The notes: generated by a model not told the origin, from the sequence alone. A stretch of 64,000 nucleotides of DNA from JABDBE01 sp963832245 (GCA_963832245.1 CAWHTG010000002.1:1-64000); one strand, 5' to 3'; shown: positions 8,620-17,527, counted from the stretch's first letter. A program made the numbers and translations.

Positions 8620-8771
8620 GGTGTTTCGGTCCTCCTCTGCGTATTTTTCCCTGGATCCGGCTGCCGTCTCTCATTTTGTAATTCCTGCCCCTTGTTGCCA
8701 GCGATCTCCATCACTTCATAAGCCGGTTCCAAGTTTGATTCGGCCAATAGAGCACTAGGGACTAGCGTTAA

Positions 8772-10709
8772 TCAGGTCGGCAGGTTGAGCTTCTTCAAGA
8801 GCGCGGCGAATCGCGGGTCGTTGTGCAAGCTCTTCAGTAGGGGCTCCACTTTGGTTCCGACCAGACCGCTGTCACGTTGGGCATAAGCTCGGTCTAGCCA
8901 CCCGAACGCTTCGTCGGACTCGCTCCTGAAAGCATAAACCTGGGCGATCTGGTAGGCCATGCTTGCGTGGTATTTCGTAACTAACTTACTCAATGCGGCA
9001 TCCGACGCCTCTTTCCGGCCAAGTGCGTGGTATGCGATCGCATACAGAAACGTACGGTAGGGGTCATAGTGTACGAGTTCGATTTCAGGCAAAGCATCCT
9101 GCGGCCGCCCCTGCATCACATGGATTTGGGCTAACACGACATGTGCGGCCACAACATCGGGGTTCAGGTCGAGCGCCTTCTTCAAATCCGCTACGGCTTC
9201 GTCTAACTGCCCCATGAAGAACTCGGTCTCTGCACGAGACTCCCAACTCTCTGCATTGAGCGGATCCAAGTCAACGGCTCGGCGTTTCGATTGAAGAGCT
9301 TCGTCAAAACGGCCGAGCATCGCTGCCGAGGTAGTCGCCGTCCTTACAACCTCGGCATTTCCGGGATCGAGAGCAGCCGCCCGCTGGAAGGAAGCATCCC
9401 CTCCAGCCCAATCGAAGTCGACCTGTCGCTTAATCCGTCCCATTTGGGCATGCGCCTCTGCCAGGTTTGGATTCAGCACTAGAGCTCGCTCGACCGCTTC
9501 TCGCGCAAGCCGGTGACCCTCCTCAACCGGAATCGCGCCTGTGTTGGTCTGCCAGTTTCGTACCCGAGACAGCCCGACCCAAGCCAAGGCATAGGACGGA
9601 TCAAGCTGAGTCGCTCGATCGTAATACTTTGCAGCCATATCCGTATCTTTGGGGCTGTCCCGTTCGAAGTGGTAGTACCCCTGCAAGTAGGCATCAAAGG
9701 CCTCGGGATTAGCCGGGTGCGACTGGGACAGCTCTGCTTGCTGTTTCGAAGTCACAAGCACCCGAATTTCGTGCGCAACCGCCTTAGCTACTTCGTCTTC
9801 CACGTTAAGAACGTCTTTCGCCGGATAATCGTAATCCTGTGCCCACACGTGAGTTTGATCCTTCACCTGAATGAGTTGAGCGGTAAGGCGCATGTGGTCT
9901 CCGCTTTCGCGGAGGCTGTTTTCCAGCACATACTGGACAGAAAGATCGCGGCCAATCTGGTCCAGGCGTTCGTCCTTGTGCTTGTATCCCATGACGGATG
10001 TTCGCGCGATCACACCCAACTGTTCCGGGTTAAGCCGGCCTAGTTGCGAAATCGTTTCCTCGGTCAGACCGTCCGCGAGATATTCCTTCTTGGGATCGCC
10101 AGTGAAATTCTGAAACGGCAGCACGGCGAGCATGATTTTTTCTGATTTTGTCGGGGCGATACCGCGAAATTGGCGCCAGGACATATAGCCCGCGCCCACC
10201 AAGATGAGAACAGACGCAAGCACGAGCGCAGCTTTCCACGAGTGCGGCTTCATTTGCCGCTGAACTTTCTCCTGAACTCTCGCCGTGTTCTCGCTCATTT
10301 CGGCGACGGACTGCTCGCGCCGCTCACGGTCTTTCTCCAAAGCGGTTTCTGGGGCTGACTCCAGGTACTGTATCGGGAGCATCAATCGATAGCCACGTCG
10401 CGCCAAGGTCTCGATATACCGAGGATTATCGGCGGAATCCCCTAGGGCGCGGCGTAGGGTCTTGATCGTCGCGTTGATGCTGTGATCGAAATCCACGACA
10501 GTATCGTCCGGCCACAGCCTTCCCTGGATTTCCTCGCGGGTAACAATCTTGCCCTCACGTTCAAGGAGCATCCGCAAAACCTGAAACACCTGTTCTCTCA
10601 GGAGAACCTTATTGTTAGGATCGGGCGCTTCAATTGATCGGAGTTCGCCAGTGCTGAGGTCGAGCTCGAAGGATCCGAATCGAACGCGCCCTACGGAAAG
10701 GGTATGCAT
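8772..10709 (-). CDS. Winged-helix transcription regulator with TM segment and TPR repeats
   Basis: Start ATG at 10709 (MHTLSVGRVRFGSFELDL) is chosen because an upstream in-frame extension is Ser/Ile-rich and unlike the family. 645 residues. Residues 1-110 are an OmpR/CadC-type winged helix ending in RYIETLARRGYRL, which fits the recognition wing. One membrane helix follows near 155-175, then a FlgO/adenylate-cyclase-associated domain (VLPFQNFTGDPKKEYLADGL) and about seven TPR units in the periplasm. This is the CadC-like one-component layout very common in Acidobacteriota. It is transcribed away from the receiver gene at 10907, so it may regulate that gene or itself. The signal sensed is unknown. 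Confidence 0.9.
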   Translation of the reverse strand: MHTLSVGRVRFGSFELDLSTGELRSIEAPDPNNKVLLREQVFQVLRMLLEREGKIVTREEIQGRLWPDDTVVDFDHSINATIKTLRRALGDSADNPRYIETLARRGYRLMLPIQYLESAPETALEKDRERREQSVAEMSENTARVQEKVQRQMKPHSWKAALVLASVLILVGAGYMSWRQFRGIAPTKSEKIMLAVLPFQNFTGDPKKEYLADGLTEETISQLGRLNPEQLGVIARTSVMGYKHKDERLDQIGRDLSVQYVLENSLRESGDHMRLTAQLIQVKDQTHVWAQDYDYPAKDVLNVEDEVAKAVAHEIRVLVTSKQQAELSQSHPANPEAFDAYLQGYYHFERDSPKDTDMAAKYYDRATQLDPSYALAWVGLSRVRNWQTNTGAIPVEEGHRLAREAVERALVLNPNLAEAHAQMGRIKRQVDFDWAGGDASFQRAAALDPGNAEVVRTATTSAAMLGRFDEALQSKRRAVDLDPLNAESWESRAETEFFMGQLDEAVADLKKALDLNPDVVAAHVVLAQIHVMQGRPQDALPEIELVHYDPYRTFLYAIAYHALGRKEASDAALSKLVTKYHASMAYQIAQVYAFRSESDEAFGWLDRAYAQRDSGLVGTKVEPLLKSLHNDPRFAALLKKLNLPT

Positions 10710-10906
10710 GGGAAGCGCACACTGAAATATAGAGTAAGAAACTGTACCAATTCGACTCGAAATTGTCGAAATAAAGCTGAGAGCAGCATCAAAGCTGCTC
10801 GGCACATCTCCTTAGCCGTCAATAACTTCCCGCCTTCACTCCTATTTCATCGCAAAATCACCGCTGTTCCATTTACACCCCTTTGGTGCCAGGGTAAACA
10901 GACGAC

Positions 10907-11299
10907 ATGGGCGGGACGGATCAAGCGAGGCGCCAAACGTCCAAGTTGATTGCTGTCATCGATGACGATAAATCGATGCAGGACTCACTGTTTGACCTAA
11001 TCGAGTCGAATGGGCTCGTGGTGCGGTGCTTTGGATCGGCGGAAGAATTTCTTGAATACGATTTTCACCGTGAAGTCGGGTGTCTGGTAGCTGAGATCCA
11101 AATGCCGGGGATGTCGGGTTTGGAACTGCAGGCTAGGCTCAAAGAGGAGCACTGGAATATTCCGATCATCTTTATTACAAGCAATGCGGGCTCCAGGATG
11201 CGGATTCAAGCGATGAGAGAGGGCGCAGTCGAGTTCCTGGCGAAACCGTTGGATTATCAACTATTGCTCAAAACGGTCCGAGCAGCACTTGATTTGTGA
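10907..11299 (+). CDS. Pseudo-receiver with Glu at the phosphoacceptor site (copy 2)
   Basis: 130 residues, paralogous to the receiver at 3851 along its whole length with an offset of five residues. The acidic patch D19-D21, T91 and K113 are kept, but the position equal to D58 of copy 1 is E63 (VAEIQMPGMSG, codon GAG). D-to-E changes at this site often mimic the phosphorylated state in NtrC-like receivers (established for NtrC D54E). I infer a constitutive or phosphorylation-independent receiver. The following codon pattern is otherwise normal and the frame is intact, so it is not a simple pseudogene. It precedes the second sigma-54 activator by 42 bases. Confidence 0.85.
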   Translation: MGGTDQARRQTSKLIAVIDDDKSMQDSLFDLIESNGLVVRCFGSAEEFLEYDFHREVGCLVAEIQMPGMSGLELQARLKEEHWNIPIIFITSNAGSRMRIQAMREGAVEFLAKPLDYQLLLKTVRAALDL

Positions 11300-11341
11300 G
11301 CGAACGGCTAAACAATCGGATCGAATGATAGGAGATTTCTC

Positions 11342-12403
11342 ATGCCAGAGTATGCAACCGTCACGCACCCTGTGGGAGACCCACCTGATCGAAGATTCGA
11401 GCGGATCATCGGCAACAGCGCCGCCCTGGAATCTGTTCTCGAACAAGTAGAACAGGTGGCTTGCACTGATTCGACTGTCCTCATCGAGGGGGAAACCGGC
11501 ACGGGAAAGGAACTTGTCGCGCACGCCATTCACAACGCCAGTCAGCGCGTCGGGCGCGCTTTCATAAAGCTCAATTGCGCGGCCATTCCCCTGGATCTTC
11601 TCGAAAGTGAGTTGTTCGGTCATGAGAAGGGCGCCTTCACCGGAGCCATCGCGCAGAAGATCGGACGCTTCGAAATGGCTGACAAAGGCACGCTGTTTCT
11701 GGACGAAGTAGGCGACATCCCGCCTGCTCTGCAGCCGAAGTTGCTGCGCGTCTTGCAAGAGCAGGAATTCGAGCGTTTAGGGAGCGGTCGTACGCACAAG
11801 GTGGATGTCCGGCTGGTAGCCGCGACCAATCGAAATCTCGTCAAGATGGCCGCTCGCGGCCAATTTCGCAGTGATCTGTACTATCGTCTGAACGTCTTCC
11901 CTATCTTGCTGCCGGCGCTCCGAGAGCGCCGGGAAGACATTCCTGCTCTTGTGACACACTTCGTGAAGATGTTTAGCCGCCGCATGGGAAAGCAAGTCGA
12001 CAACATTCCTCCTGAAACCATGGCTGCCTTTCAAGGGTATTCCTGGCCTGGCAACATTCGCGAGTTACAGAACTTGGTGGAGCGCGCGGTGATCCTTTCG
12101 CGGGACGGCGTGCTCCCAAACCCACTTCACAAAAAGCAAACAGAGCTCATAATCCCCAGTCTGCATCGCGCCCGAACGTTCCACTCATCGATGGCTGCCT
12201 TGGAAGACTCGGATCGCGGTTTGATTTTGGACACACTTGAGCAGGCCGGCTGGATCGTCGGTGGACCGCGCGGCGCAGCTGGGAAGCTGGGACTGAAACG
12301 AACCACGCTGCTTGCCAAGATGAAAAGGTTGGGTATCTCGCGGCCGATCCCTCAGGAAGGAACAGACGTGTTCGGCGTGGCACTGGGGGATGCCCAGATT
12401 TGA
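11342..12403 (+). CDS. Sigma-54-dependent activator, AAA+ and Fis domains, no receiver (copy 2)
   Basis: 353 residues, same length and layout as the protein at 4279: Walker A GETGTGKE, GAFTGA loop, Walker B FLDEVGD and C-terminal Fis helix-turn-helix. The identical recognition helices imply that both copies bind the same DNA sites; the C-terminal part is encoded by DNA identical to copy 1. Differences lie in the N-terminal 20 residues, scattered AAA+ positions and the last dozen residues. A ribosome site (AGGAG, near 11330) precedes the ATG at 11342. The cognate receiver is the D-to-E pseudo-receiver just upstream, so this copy may act as an always-on or inhibitory version. Target promoters were not identified. 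Confidence 0.92.
   Translation: MPEYATVTHPVGDPPDRRFERIIGNSAALESVLEQVEQVACTDSTVLIEGETGTGKELVAHAIHNASQRVGRAFIKLNCAAIPLDLLESELFGHEKGAFTGAIAQKIGRFEMADKGTLFLDEVGDIPPALQPKLLRVLQEQEFERLGSGRTHKVDVRLVAATNRNLVKMAARGQFRSDLYYRLNVFPILLPALRERREDIPALVTHFVKMFSRRMGKQVDNIPPETMAAFQGYSWPGNIRELQNLVERAVILSRDGVLPNPLHKKQTELIIPSLHRARTFHSSMAALEDSDRGLILDTLEQAGWIVGGPRGAAGKLGLKRTTLLAKMKRLGISRPIPQEGTDVFGVALGDAQI
11977..12354 (+). repeat. 378-bp tract identical to 4914-5291
   Basis: Partner of the tract in the first sigma-54 activator. It covers the end of the AAA+ domain, the linker and the whole Fis DNA-binding domain. Confidence 0.8.
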
Positions 12404-12597
12404 AAGTGTTGCTGCCCTTTCATTGTGGAATCGTATGGGGTCGTGGGCGAGCGCTAACGACAGACGAGGTACAACATAGCGGCTTTTTTTCGCGGTACGG
12501 ATTACGGTACGTAAATGTGTTGGCTTGTACGGACTAGCAAGGACTTAGGTTGCCGCCCGCCTCTTGCAAGTCGTTGTATTTCCTTATCGTGGTTGTT

Positions 12598-12641
12598 CTT
12601 TCACGGCGGTAACACGGGTTCAAATCCCGTCGGGGACGCCA
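12598..12641 (+). other. 3' fragment of a tRNA-Glu(UUC) gene, putative att site
   Basis: The 44 bases begin at the anticodon loop CTTTCAC (anticodon TTC at 12600-12602), continue with GGCGG as the 3' side of the anticodon stem, AAC, the T-arm with GGTTCAAATCC, and the acceptor strand GGGGACG followed by CCA (12639-12641). They match the 3' half of bacterial tRNA-Glu. The bases before 12598 cannot pair with the anticodon-stem strand, so the 5' half is missing. Breakage at the anticodon loop is typical of tyrosine-integrase attachment sites. No integrase is present in the window. Confidence 0.75.
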
Positions 12642-13271
12642 ACAAAATCATCTTTCTGGCGTCCTCCGCTATCAGAGAAGTCAAGGTCCCGATTCCTACA
12701 AGCTGATGACTGCTCGGGACTGCTCTCTAGAGTGAGGGAGCGCTCGTGGAGCGGATCCCGTTCGGGCAGAACTAATCCCCAGAAAAGATCGTGTTGCACG
12801 TAACCCCAAGCCTTTGCCCGGTTCGTTCGCGACTGCAAAACCTTGCGATTGCGTCTGAACGCTATGCCAGTTTATTCCTGCGGTGATGACACCGAAGGTC
12901 TGATGCGCGTAACCAAGTGCCAATTCGGGAATTCTTGTCCGAACTCACCTCGGGCGAACGCGTACTGCCGTTGGGCGACGGCCTAAGGGTGGGTGACCTG
13001 TCGTTGGAAAGCGGACGTATTGTCGCCGATGGCCACGCGCGTGCTGGAGATGAACCCCCTAATGGTTTCGGCGGTCCCGCCGATTACCAACAGTGTCGAG
13101 GACTGTCGAGCACGCTGGTCTATTTGCGGGCTGCCCTTCTTCAACGATGAGCGATTTATGCAAGCAGAATGGCGCGATCAATTGCGATGAATCCAGTTCG
13201 GCTCTTGCGGCAATGACTCACCGAAGGGTCGACGCAGTCATCGTGGACTGGAGACGCCTGCCATATAGCCA
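12642..13271. other. 630-base stretch without a supported gene
   Basis: Several overlapping open frames exist, but none has a ribosome site or recognisable domain. A plus-strand frame near 13180-13270 encodes THRRVDAVIVDW, which resembles part of a degenerate receiver-like domain, so a decayed regulator is possible. The end of this stretch must hold the promoter of the kinase at 13272. Confidence 0.35.
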
Positions 13272-16200
13272 ATGGCTATGGGATTGTTCCAACAATTGCT
13301 TTCTCCTGATTTCATGCCGCACGGGTATTGCTACCTGTGGGACGCGCGGATGGTATGGCTGCACGTCGTCTCGGACGGGCTGATCACGCTCTCGTATTAC
13401 TGCATTCCGGTCGTCCTCATCTACTTCATCCGTAAGAATAAAGACATCCCCTTCAATCGGATTTTCTGGATGTTCGGGACCTTCATCCTGGCTTGTGGTA
13501 CGACCCACCTGATGGAGATCTGGAACGTCTGGCACGGCAGCTACCTGCTGGCGGGGGTGCTGAAGGCCATCACAGCGGTGGTATCGGTGATCACGGCGGC
13601 GATGCTTATTCCCCTGGTTCCGACAGTGATTTCGCTGCCCGGCCGGATGCACTTGCAAGAGGCGAATCGCAAGCTGGCAGAGGAGATTGCCCAGCGCAAG
13701 CGGTTCGATACGCCGATCAATGCCCCGCTCCGGCGCAGGGTCACCGTAGGTTTCATTGTGGCTGTGCTGCTGACACTCTTCATAGGCTTTTCGTCCTGGC
13801 GCGGTGCCCAGCGGGCCGAGCAGGATGCCTATTGGATGTCGCATACCCATGAGGTCATGGAGACGATCCAGCGCACAACCAGACAGGTGATCGAAGCGGA
13901 AACCAGCGCACGGGTCTTTGCTTTGACTGGGCAAGAGCCGTTGCTGGTGCACTACCAGACCGCTCGAGACGTCATTTACCGAGACGAAGACGCGCTGCGC
14001 CACTTGACGGCGGACAACCTCAGTCAGCAGCGGCGACTGGACGTGCTCGGGCCGCAGGTGGGCACGGCTCTCGAATTTGCCGAAAGCATCATCGCCAAAC
14101 GCCGGAAACTGCAAGCCTATCCTGGCGGTAGCGACGCTCTGGAGGCCGAGAGGCTCCTCGACCCGGTCCGCGCAACCACGCGAGACATGTACGGAGAAGA
14201 AACACGGCTGTTGAGCGAGCGTACTCCACGAATTCAAGCGGGACAGAGACTGGCGCGGATCATCGCCCTCGCAGGCGCTTTTCTCGCGGTAGGCTTGTGG
14301 TGGCTAGCCCGGTTCGCGGTCACCCGGGAGATTGACGTCAGCGAACGCGCCCGCGCACAAGTCAACACCCTGAACGCGGAATTGGAACAGCGCGTGGAAC
14401 AGCGCACGGCGGCGCTGCAATCCGAGATCGCGGAACGCAAGCGAGCCGAGGAAGTGCGCGAACGCCTTGCGGCCGTGGTCGAATCTTCCGATGATGCCAT
14501 AGTCAGCAAGACCCTGGATGGCACAATCACCTCCTGGAATCGCGGCGCCGAGAAGGTGTTCGGTTACTCGGCGGCGGAGGCCGTGGGCCAACCGATGCTG
14601 ATGCTCTTGCCGCCGGAGCGGGCAAGTGAGGAACCCGACATTCTGGGGCGAATTGGCCGTGGTGAAAGCGTTGAGCATTTTGAAACCGTCCGCGTCCGCA
14701 AGGATGGCAAGAGGATCGACGTTTCTGTGACGATTTCGCCGATCAAGGCCAGCAGCGGTGCAATTGTTGGGGCTTCAAATATTGCGCGCGACATCACCGA
14801 GCGCAAGCGGGCTGAGCAAGCGGTGAAGGAAAGCCTCGCCGCTAGCGAGGCTGCGCTCAAGGAACTGGCCGATCAAAAGTTCGCACTGGATCAACATGGC
14901 ATCGTAGCGGTTACCGACGTGCAAGGCACGATTACTTACGTCAACGACAAGTTCTGCGCCATTAGTCAATACTCCAGGGATGAACTGATCGGCCAGAATC
15001 ACCGCATCCTCAACTCCGGCCACCATTCGAAAGCGTTTTTCCAGCAGATGTACCGTGCCATCGCAAATGGCCAAGTTTGGCAGGGCGAGTTCCGGAACCG
15101 CGCCAAGGATGGCTCAATCTACTGGGTGGATACGACCGTCGTCCCGACCTTAAGCCCTGACGGTAAACCGCGCCAGTACGTGGCCATCCGTGCCGACATC
15201 ACCGAGCGCAAGCGAGCAGAAGGAGCGCTGCACGAGAGTCAGGAACGGTTTCGGCTGCTGCTCGATGGGATCAAGGAGTACGCGATATACATGCTAGATC
15301 CCGAGGGTCGCGTGATCAGTTGGAATGCGGGCGCGGCTCGCATCAAGGGCTATGAGAGTGAAGAAATTCTAGGCAAGCATTTTTCTTGTTTCTACCTTCC
15401 GGAGGACCGCGAAGCCGGCAAGCCCTCCCGCGAACTGCAGGAATCTCTCTCCACAGGGCGCTTCGAAGATCAGGCACTGCGAGTGCGGAAGGACGGCTCC
15501 GCTTTTTGGGCCAACGTGGTGATCACTCCCCTGTACGATGATTCGGGAACGCTCAGCGGCTTCTCCAAAATTGCGCGCGACATAACGGAACGCAAGTTGG
15601 TGGAGGAGGCTTTGCGTGAGAAATCGACGGCCTTGGAAGCCCAGACGCTCATGCTTCAGTCTGTGCTGGACAGCATGACCGAGGGGTTGGTAGCGGTTGA
15701 TGAGCGGGGAAAGTTCGTGATCTGGAACGCTGCCGCAGAAAGAATCCTTGGCATGGGTTCGACAGACCTACCCGCCACGGAATGGACCGGACATTACGGC
15801 CTGTTTCTGCCCGACACGGTGACACCTTTCCCGACCGAGCAACTCCCAGTACTTCGCGCCATTCGCGGAGAGGTGAGCACGACCGAGATGTTTGTCCGCA
15901 ATCATGAGATCGCGGAGGGCACGTGGATCGAGGTTAGTAGTGGACCAAGAAAAAACAGCAATGGAGCGGTGTGTGGCGGAGTGGCGGCTTTCCGGGACAT
16001 CACCCAGAGGAAAGCCGATGAGAGGGAAATCCGGAAACTCAATGACGAACTCGAACATAGAGTGATAGAGCGGACGGCCCAGTTGGAAGCCGCCAACAAA
16101 GAGCTGGAAGCTTTCAGCTACTCGGTGTCCCACGATCTGCGGGCCCCGTTGCGGCACATTGGCGGCTTTTCCAAGATGCTGGCGGAGGAATACCGCTCCG

Positions 16201-16874
16201 CCCTCGATCCTACCGCCCAACGCTACCTCGATCGCATTCAGGCGGGGTCACAAGAGATGGGCTTACTGGTCGACGAACTGTTGAATCTGGCGCGAGTTGG
16301 GCGCCGTGCATTGACTCTGCAGCCAACCCAGTTGAACACTGTGGTCGCGGAGGTGATCGCGATTCTGCGGCCGGAGTGCGAAGGGCGGAAAGTGGAATGG
16401 AACATCGCTGAACTGCCTTTAGTGGAGTGTGATCCGGTCCTGGTCAAGCAGGTGTTTCAGAACTTGCTGGCTAACGCGCTGAAATTCACGCGTTCCCCCG
16501 GCGGAATTGATGGTGCACGGGCGAAGACGCCCGCGCCTACACCGGAGACGCCGGCGCCTGCACGGGCTGTGATTGAAGTCAGTTACAAAGAAGAGCATGG
16601 GCAGTTTGTTTTCACGGTGCGGGATAACGGAATCGGCTTTGACATGAAGTATGTCGACAAGTTGTTCGGAGTCTTTCAGCGTCTGCATCGCGCGGAGGAC
16701 TTCGAAGGTACCGGCATCGGCTTAGCCACGGTGCAACGCATTATTCAAAAGCATGGAGGCCGGGTATGGGCCGAGGCAGAAACGAACCAGGGCGCGGCCT
16801 TCTATTTCACCCTTGGCCTTGGAAGGCAAACTGAATCGAAAAGCAATGAAGCTACGGCTGGAGGCCGCTTATGA
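13272..16874 (+). CDS. Hybrid-sensor histidine kinase with ethylene-receptor-type membrane domain, CHASE3 and PAS domains
   Basis: 1200 residues. Residues about 25-120 form three membrane helices that match the ethylene-binding domain of plant ETR1: D35, Y42, I72, C75 and H79 stand at ETR1 D25, Y32, I62, C65 and H69, all with offset +10 (core FILACGTTHL). In ETR1 Cys65 and His69 bind Cu(I). Next come a helix (157-175), a CHASE3-like periplasmic domain, a second helix (about 335-352), a coiled coil, four PAS domains (about 395-905), HisKA with H954 (SVSHDLRAPLRHI) and an HATPase with N1064 and DNGIGFD/GTGIGLA boxes. There is no fused receiver; the next gene encodes one and overlaps the stop by four bases. 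Similar bacterial receptors are known, for example cyanobacterial Slr1212. Ethylene binding here is inferred. Confidence 0.92.
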   Translation: MAMGLFQQLLSPDFMPHGYCYLWDARMVWLHVVSDGLITLSYYCIPVVLIYFIRKNKDIPFNRIFWMFGTFILACGTTHLMEIWNVWHGSYLLAGVLKAITAVVSVITAAMLIPLVPTVISLPGRMHLQEANRKLAEEIAQRKRFDTPINAPLRRRVTVGFIVAVLLTLFIGFSSWRGAQRAEQDAYWMSHTHEVMETIQRTTRQVIEAETSARVFALTGQEPLLVHYQTARDVIYRDEDALRHLTADNLSQQRRLDVLGPQVGTALEFAESIIAKRRKLQAYPGGSDALEAERLLDPVRATTRDMYGEETRLLSERTPRIQAGQRLARIIALAGAFLAVGLWWLARFAVTREIDVSERARAQVNTLNAELEQRVEQRTAALQSEIAERKRAEEVRERLAAVVESSDDAIVSKTLDGTITSWNRGAEKVFGYSAAEAVGQPMLMLLPPERASEEPDILGRIGRGESVEHFETVRVRKDGKRIDVSVTISPIKASSGAIVGASNIARDITERKRAEQAVKESLAASEAALKELADQKFALDQHGIVAVTDVQGTITYVNDKFCAISQYSRDELIGQNHRILNSGHHSKAFFQQMYRAIANGQVWQGEFRNRAKDGSIYWVDTTVVPTLSPDGKPRQYVAIRADITERKRAEGALHESQERFRLLLDGIKEYAIYMLDPEGRVISWNAGAARIKGYESEEILGKHFSCFYLPEDREAGKPSRELQESLSTGRFEDQALRVRKDGSAFWANVVITPLYDDSGTLSGFSKIARDITERKLVEEALREKSTALEAQTLMLQSVLDSMTEGLVAVDERGKFVIWNAAAERILGMGSTDLPATEWTGHYGLFLPDTVTPFPTEQLPVLRAIRGEVSTTEMFVRNHEIAEGTWIEVSSGPRKNSNGAVCGGVAAFRDITQRKADEREIRKLNDELEHRVIERTAQLEAANKELEAFSYSVSHDLRAPLRHIGGFSKMLAEEYRSALDPTAQRYLDRIQAGSQEMGLLVDELLNLARVGRRALTLQPTQLNTVVAEVIAILRPECEGRKVEWNIAELPLVECDPVLVKQVFQNLLANALKFTRSPGGIDGARAKTPAPTPETPAPARAVIEVSYKEEHGQFVFTVRDNGIGFDMKYVDKLFGVFQRLHRAEDFEGTGIGLATVQRIIQKHGGRVWAEAETNQGAAFYFTLGLGRQTESKSNEATAGGRL

Positions 16875-17329
16875 ACTCAGACGAACTGGACATACTGCGG
16901 GTGGAAGACCATCAGGACGATATGGATCTTGCTCTGCACGCGATGCGGCGCGAGAAGCTGGCGAACCACATCTTCGTGGCACGCGATGGCGAGGAAGCAT
17001 TGGACTTTCTCTTCTGTCGTGGGACGTTCGCGAATAGATTGTTTGACAAGCCCCCCAAACTGGTCCTGTTGGATTTGAAGCTACCCAAGGTCGATGGGCT
17101 GGAGGTGCTAAAACAGGTTAAGAGTGACCCGCGAACTAAGACCATCCCAATCGTCATTATGACTTCCTCAAAAGAAGAGCGGGATCTGGTGGCCGGTTAC
17201 AACCTGGGGGCTAACAGCTTTATCCAGAAGCCGGTCGACTTCGATCAGTTCCGAGAGACCGTCAAGGCCGTCGGATTGTATTGGCTAATTACGAATCAAC
17301 CGGTCCCGATCAAGGCGTACACCAACTAG
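16871..17329 (+). CDS. Rcp1-type single-domain response regulator
   Basis: 152 residues. The ATG overlaps the kinase stop codon (ATGA), so the two genes are translationally coupled and this receiver is the likely direct phosphate acceptor of the ethylene-receptor-like kinase. Receiver features: acidic pair E12-D13, phosphoacceptor D68 (LLDLKLPKVDG), switch residue in IMTSSKEE and the Lys in IQKPVDF. The insert DFLFCRG and the end GLYWLITNQP are typical of the Rcp1 family that works with phytochrome-like kinases. There is no DNA-binding domain, so output must be through protein contact or phosphotransfer. Confidence 0.93.
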   Translation: MNSDELDILRVEDHQDDMDLALHAMRREKLANHIFVARDGEEALDFLFCRGTFANRLFDKPPKLVLLDLKLPKVDGLEVLKQVKSDPRTKTIPIVIMTSSKEERDLVAGYNLGANSFIQKPVDFDQFRETVKAVGLYWLITNQPVPIKAYTN

Positions 17330-17527
17330 TAACGCGGCGTTGACATCTGTTTGTTGGGTCGATGCTTTAGCAGTCTTGGCGCGAATCCTGTCCAAGCTTT
17401 GCTCGGCTGTCCGTTTGCTCCGCAAGATGTTCAGTTTGCTCCGCCAGACGTTCAGTGCGGAGAAGGCGGACAGCTTCGAATTGACGCACCTCTTGCGCAT
17501 GAGTGATGCCAAGAGTAATCGGAAATC

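Noticed and set aside
12598..12641. Functional tRNA-Glu gene
   Set aside because: The 5' half cannot be found: bases before the anticodon loop do not pair with the stem and no D-arm is present.
12642..13271. Possible decayed receiver-like gene before the ethylene-type kinase
   Set aside because: Only short matches such as VDAVIVDW are seen in shifting frames, too little to call a pseudogene.
3316..13271. Sigma-54 promoters (GG-N10-GC type) near the two activators
   Set aside because: No site with both GGCAC and TTGC at proper spacing was found by eye; a matrix scan would be needed.
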